Shown here piece after piece: positions 61,229 through 64,000 of a stretch of DNA of 64,000 nt. The notes under the pieces are model-generated. The model did no database searches, was not told the DNA's origin, and saw only the letters and a program-made list of their open reading frames with translations. Source of the stretch: Thauera sp. K11 (lineage in GTDB: Bacteria > Pseudomonadota > Gammaproteobacteria > Burkholderiales > Rhodocyclaceae); NCBI RefSeq assembly GCF_002354895.1, contig NZ_CP023439.1:4898001-4962000 (forward strand), written 5' to 3'. Numbering within the stretch: the stretch's first letter is position 1; every line of letters starts with the position of its first letter. The position numbers were made by a program, and so were the translations under genes.

Positions 61229-62956
61229 ATGGCCATCAAGCCCGGCGACACGCCGTCCGACCTGCGCGCCGCCCTCGACGCGCAGAAGTCGCTGATCCGG
61301 CAGGTCGTCTTCTTCAGCTTCTTCATCAACCTGCTGGTGATGACGCCGACCCTCTACATGCTGGAGGTGTACGACCGCGTCGTGAACAGCCGCAGCGGCA
61401 CGACCCTGGCGATGCTCACGCTGCTGATCGTGGCCGTCTATGCGGTGATGGAGGTGCTGGAGTGGGTGCGCAGCCGGGTGTTGCACGATGCGGCGTCGAG
61501 GTTCGATGCGCGCGTCGGCGGGCGCGTCTTCGATGCCCTGTTCGCGGCCGGGCTGCGGCGCGTGCCGGGCGCCACCGCCCAGGTGCTCAACGACCTGCGC
61601 ACGGTGCGCGAATTCATCCACGGCCCGGCGGCGACGGCGCTGATCGACGTGCCGCTGGCGATGCTCTACATCCTGGCCATCTTCTTGATCGATCCCGTGC
61701 TGGGCTGGATGTCCATCATCGGCGCGCTGATCCAGGTCGGCCTGGCCTGGCTCACCGAGCGCGACACCCAGCCGCCGCTCGCACATGCCAACCGGGCCGC
61801 GATCGCTGCGCAGAGCTACGCCGCCGATAGCCTGCGCAATGCCGAGGTGATCGAGGCCATGGGCATGCAGGCCGGCATCCGGCGGCGCTGGCTGAAGCGG
61901 CAGAACGAGTTCCTCGCGCTGCAGGCGCGGGCCTCGGACAAGGCGGGCAACTACGCGTCGATGGCGAAGTTCGTACAGCTCACGCAGTCGTCGCTGCTGC
62001 TGGGCGCCGGCTGCTGGCTGCTCATCGAAGGGAGGTTTCCCGGTGGCGGCGGCATGATGATCGTGGCTTCCACCCTTGGGGTGCGGGTGCTGGCGCCGAT
62101 CGTGCAGGTCATCGGCGCGTGGCGGCAGGTGGTCGATGCGCGCGACGCCTTCGCGCGCGTGGACCGGCTGCTGGCCGCCGTGCCGGCACCCGCGCCCGGC
62201 ATGCCGCTGCCGCCGCCCAAGGGCTTGCTGACGGTGGAAGGCGTGGTCGCCGCGGCGCCTGGCGCGTCGCTGCCCATCCTGCGCGGGGTCGATTTCGGCG
62301 TGCCGCCCGGCAAGGTGCTGGCGCTGATCGGGCCGGCCGCCTCGGGCAAGTCGACGCTGGCGAGGCTGCTGGTGGGCGTGTGGCCGGCCGCCAGCGGCAA
62401 GGTCAGGCTGGACGGCGTCGACATCTTTCCGTGGAACAAGGCCGAACTGGGCCCGCACGTCGGCTACCTGCCGCAGGACGTGGAACTCTTCGACGGCACG
62501 CTGGCCGAGAACATCGCCCGTTTCGGCGAGCCCGACCGCGAGGCGGTCAAGGCGGCGGCGCGCGCGGTCGGCGTCCATGGGCAGATCCTCGCGCTGCCCT
62601 CGGGTTACGACAGCGGGATCGGCGACGAGGGCTGCATCCTGTCGGGCGGCATGCGCCAGCGCATCGGCCTGGCGCGGGCGATCTACGGCGAGCCGCGCCT
62701 GGTCGTGCTCGACGAGCCGAACTCCAACCTCGACGAGGCGGGCGAGCAGGCGCTGCTGCAGACCCTGTTCGCACTGAAGGCGCGGGGCGCGACGGTCGTC
62801 ATCATCACCCATCGCACCAGCGTGCTGCCCGCGGTCGATCTGGTGCTCGTGCTGCAGGACGGCCGCGTCAAGGCTTTCGGCCCGCGCGACGAGGTCCTCG
62901 CCGGCCTGCAGCGCGCAGCCCCGCCCGCCGTGGCGCCGCGCCCGGTGACGGCATGA
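61229..62956 (+). CDS. type I secretion ABC transporter/ATPase (PrtD-like), first of pair
   Basis: A 575-residue fused permease-ATPase that powers one-step secretion through the inner membrane. The membrane domain starts FFSFFINLLVMTPTLYMLEV with YDRVVNSRSGTTLAMLTLL, typical of PrtD/HasD/AprD proteins without a C39 peptidase domain. The ATPase has ALIGPAASGKSTLARLLVG (Walker A), GYLPQDVELFDGTLAENIAR, the signature ILSGGMRQRIGLARAIYG and Walker B LVVLDEPNSNLDE. ATG at 61229. Its stop overlaps the start of a second, related transporter gene (ATGA). Confidence 0.92.
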   Translation: MAIKPGDTPSDLRAALDAQKSLIRQVVFFSFFINLLVMTPTLYMLEVYDRVVNSRSGTTLAMLTLLIVAVYAVMEVLEWVRSRVLHDAASRFDARVGGRVFDALFAAGLRRVPGATAQVLNDLRTVREFIHGPAATALIDVPLAMLYILAIFLIDPVLGWMSIIGALIQVGLAWLTERDTQPPLAHANRAAIAAQSYAADSLRNAEVIEAMGMQAGIRRRWLKRQNEFLALQARASDKAGNYASMAKFVQLTQSSLLLGAGCWLLIEGRFPGGGGMMIVASTLGVRVLAPIVQVIGAWRQVVDARDAFARVDRLLAAVPAPAPGMPLPPPKGLLTVEGVVAAAPGASLPILRGVDFGVPPGKVLALIGPAASGKSTLARLLVGVWPAASGKVRLDGVDIFPWNKAELGPHVGYLPQDVELFDGTLAENIARFGEPDREAVKAAARAVGVHGQILALPSGYDSGIGDEGCILSGGMRQRIGLARAIYGEPRLVVLDEPNSNLDEAGEQALLQTLFALKARGATVVIITHRTSVLPAVDLVLVLQDGRVKAFGPRDEVLAGLQRAAPPAVAPRPVTA

Positions 62957-64000
62957 AGACGCCTCCCTTCGTCCGGCAGAGCGCCCTGGGCGCGGCGCTG
63001 TGGGGGTTCCGGCGCGAGTTCGCCGTCTGCATGGCGTTCTCCGTGCTCGTCAACCTGCTGATGCTGACGCCCACGATCTACATGCTGCAGATCTACGACC
63101 GGGTGATGGTCAGCCGCAGCAGCCTCACGCTGGTCGCGGTGACGCTGGTCATGCTGTTCTGCTTCGCGGCGATGGCCTTCGCGGAATGGGCCCGTGCGCG
63201 GCTGCTGGTACGCCTGGGCGTGTGCTTCGACGCGCTGCTCGGCGTGCGCGTGTTCCAGGCCGGCTTCCGGTCCAGCCTGAACCACGGCGGGCGCAATCCG
63301 GCGCGCACCTTTTCCGATCTGACCAGCCTGCGCCAGTTCATGACCGGCAACGGCCTGTTCGCCTTCATGGACGCGCCGTGGACGCCGATCTACCTCGCCG
63401 TGCTGTTCATGCTGCATCCGATGCTGGGCGTGCTGGGCGTGGTGTTCGCGCTGCTGCTGGCCGGCCTCGCGTGGCTGTCGCACCGCCTCACGCAAAAGCC
63501 GGTCGAGGCCGCGCTCGAGGCGGGCTCGCAGGTGGGTGCGTTCGTGCATGGCAAGCTGCGCAATGCCGAGGCGATCGAGGCGATGGGCATGCTCGGCAAC
63601 CTCAGGCAGCGCTGGCAGGCCCGCCACCGGCGGCATCTGGCGCTGAACGCGCGGGCGGCCGACCTGGGCGCGAGGATGCTGGCGCTGACCAAATTTCTGC
63701 GCTACACGCTGCAGTCGCTCACCCTCGGCGCCGGCGCGCTGCTGGTGATCGAGGGCGAGCTGACCGCCGGGGCGATGATCGCCGCCAACGTGCTGATGGG
63801 GCGCGCGACGCAGCCGCTGGACCAGATGGTGGCGAACTGGAAGCCCTTCCTGGGTGCGCGCCGGGCCTTCCGCAGCCTCGATGCGCTGCTGGCCGGACAT
63901 CCGGCGCCGGCCCCCGGCATCGGTCCGGGGCACGATGCGCCGTCGGGGCGTGTGCGGATCGAGCACCTGACGGCCACCGCGCCGGGGCGCGCGCAGCCCA
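62953..64000 (+). CDS. type I secretion ABC transporter (PrtD-like), second of pair, 3' end missing
   Basis: The first 349 codons of a second PrtD-type transporter; the frame is open to the window end. The membrane domain shows CMAFSVLVNLLMLTPTIYML with QIYDRVMVSRSSLTLVAVTL, FMTGNGLFAFMDAPWTPIYL and LRNAEAIEAMGMLGNLRQRW, all paralogous to the gene before it. The last visible residues enter the linker before the ATPase domain (GRVRIEHLTATAPG). The start overlaps the upstream stop by 4 bp, so equal synthesis and a heterodimeric transporter are plausible. HlyD- and TolC-type partners would be expected beyond the window. Confidence 0.88.
   Translation, partial: MKTPPFVRQSALGAALWGFRREFAVCMAFSVLVNLLMLTPTIYMLQIYDRVMVSRSSLTLVAVTLVMLFCFAAMAFAEWARARLLVRLGVCFDALLGVRVFQAGFRSSLNHGGRNPARTFSDLTSLRQFMTGNGLFAFMDAPWTPIYLAVLFMLHPMLGVLGVVFALLLAGLAWLSHRLTQKPVEAALEAGSQVGAFVHGKLRNAEAIEAMGMLGNLRQRWQARHRRHLALNARAADLGARMLALTKFLRYTLQSLTLGAGALLVIEGELTAGAMIAANVLMGRATQPLDQMVANWKPFLGARRAFRSLDALLAGHPAPAPGIGPGHDAPSGRVRIEHLTATAPGRAQP

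Overview
The window is GC-rich, densely packed chromosomal DNA from a Gram-negative bacterium. It encodes outer-membrane and RND-efflux components, lipoproteins, a TonB receptor and type I secretion ABC proteins. Gene content fits a betaproteobacterium of the Rhodocyclales (Azoarcus/Thauera-like), but that placement is an inference from gene families; no rRNA or ribosomal protein gene is present. I saw no tRNA, rRNA, CRISPR array, integrase or transposase.

Layout. 1-1.1 kb: end of a polyamine-type ABC operon (potH, potI), convergent with a MarR regulator. 1.6-2.0 kb: a gene-free stretch built from two tandem copies of a ~120-bp dispersed repeat whose third copy lies at 42.6 kb. 2.0-6.4 kb: creA, then two small lipoproteins, two leaderless peptidoglycan hydrolases with binding domains, and an exported cysteine-containing protein. 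6.5-8.5 kb: a three-part protein (deoxyribosyltransferase/TIR-like, TPR-like, SLOG-like), the best candidate for an undescribed signalling or conflict protein. 8.6-17.2 kb: a panE-like reductase, a CBS-PAS-GGDEF-EAL protein, EcsC, a DsbA-fold protein, a small membrane protein behind a perfect 22-bp-arm hairpin, a NarL-type regulator, a lone receiver domain, a CHASE3-like histidine kinase and a BON lipoprotein. 17.4-21.7 kb: sbcD-sbcC. 21.9-27.9 kb: a HEPN-like orphan, a frameshifted 4Fe-4S protein, a YdjM-type membrane protein, a membrane thioredoxin, an APH-P-loop kinase fusion and an Arg/Glu-rich lipoprotein.

28-34.5 kb: a TetR regulator divergent from a complete tripartite RND efflux operon, with an operator-like inverted repeat over the promoter. 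34.5-42.5 kb: a COG0523 GTPase, adenine deaminase, a DUF2868 membrane protein with a DUF3482 GTPase, a protein with Asp-rich calcium-loop motifs and a DUF1614 membrane protein. 42.6-44.7 kb: hmp and nsrR, with a recognisable NsrR-type site and a terminator-like hairpin in the hmp leader. 44.7-51.4 kb: the large NAD-glutamate dehydrogenase and a NERD-helicase. 51.6-56.7 kb: a MarC protein and a cassette of TonB receptor, periplasmic binding protein and membrane GGDEF protein. 56.9-60.3 kb: recC without recB or recD beside it. 60.3-61.0 kb: a visibly AT-richer patch with a small membrane protein. 61.2-64 kb: two tandem type I secretion ABC proteins, the second cut by the window end.

Themes: c-di-GMP signalling (two GGDEF proteins), envelope stress and efflux, nitric oxide detoxification, and double-strand end processing (SbcCD, RecC). 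Most start sites were chosen from ribosome-binding sites and homologous N-termini. GC-rich codon use leaves very long open frames opposite the real genes, and these were discarded.
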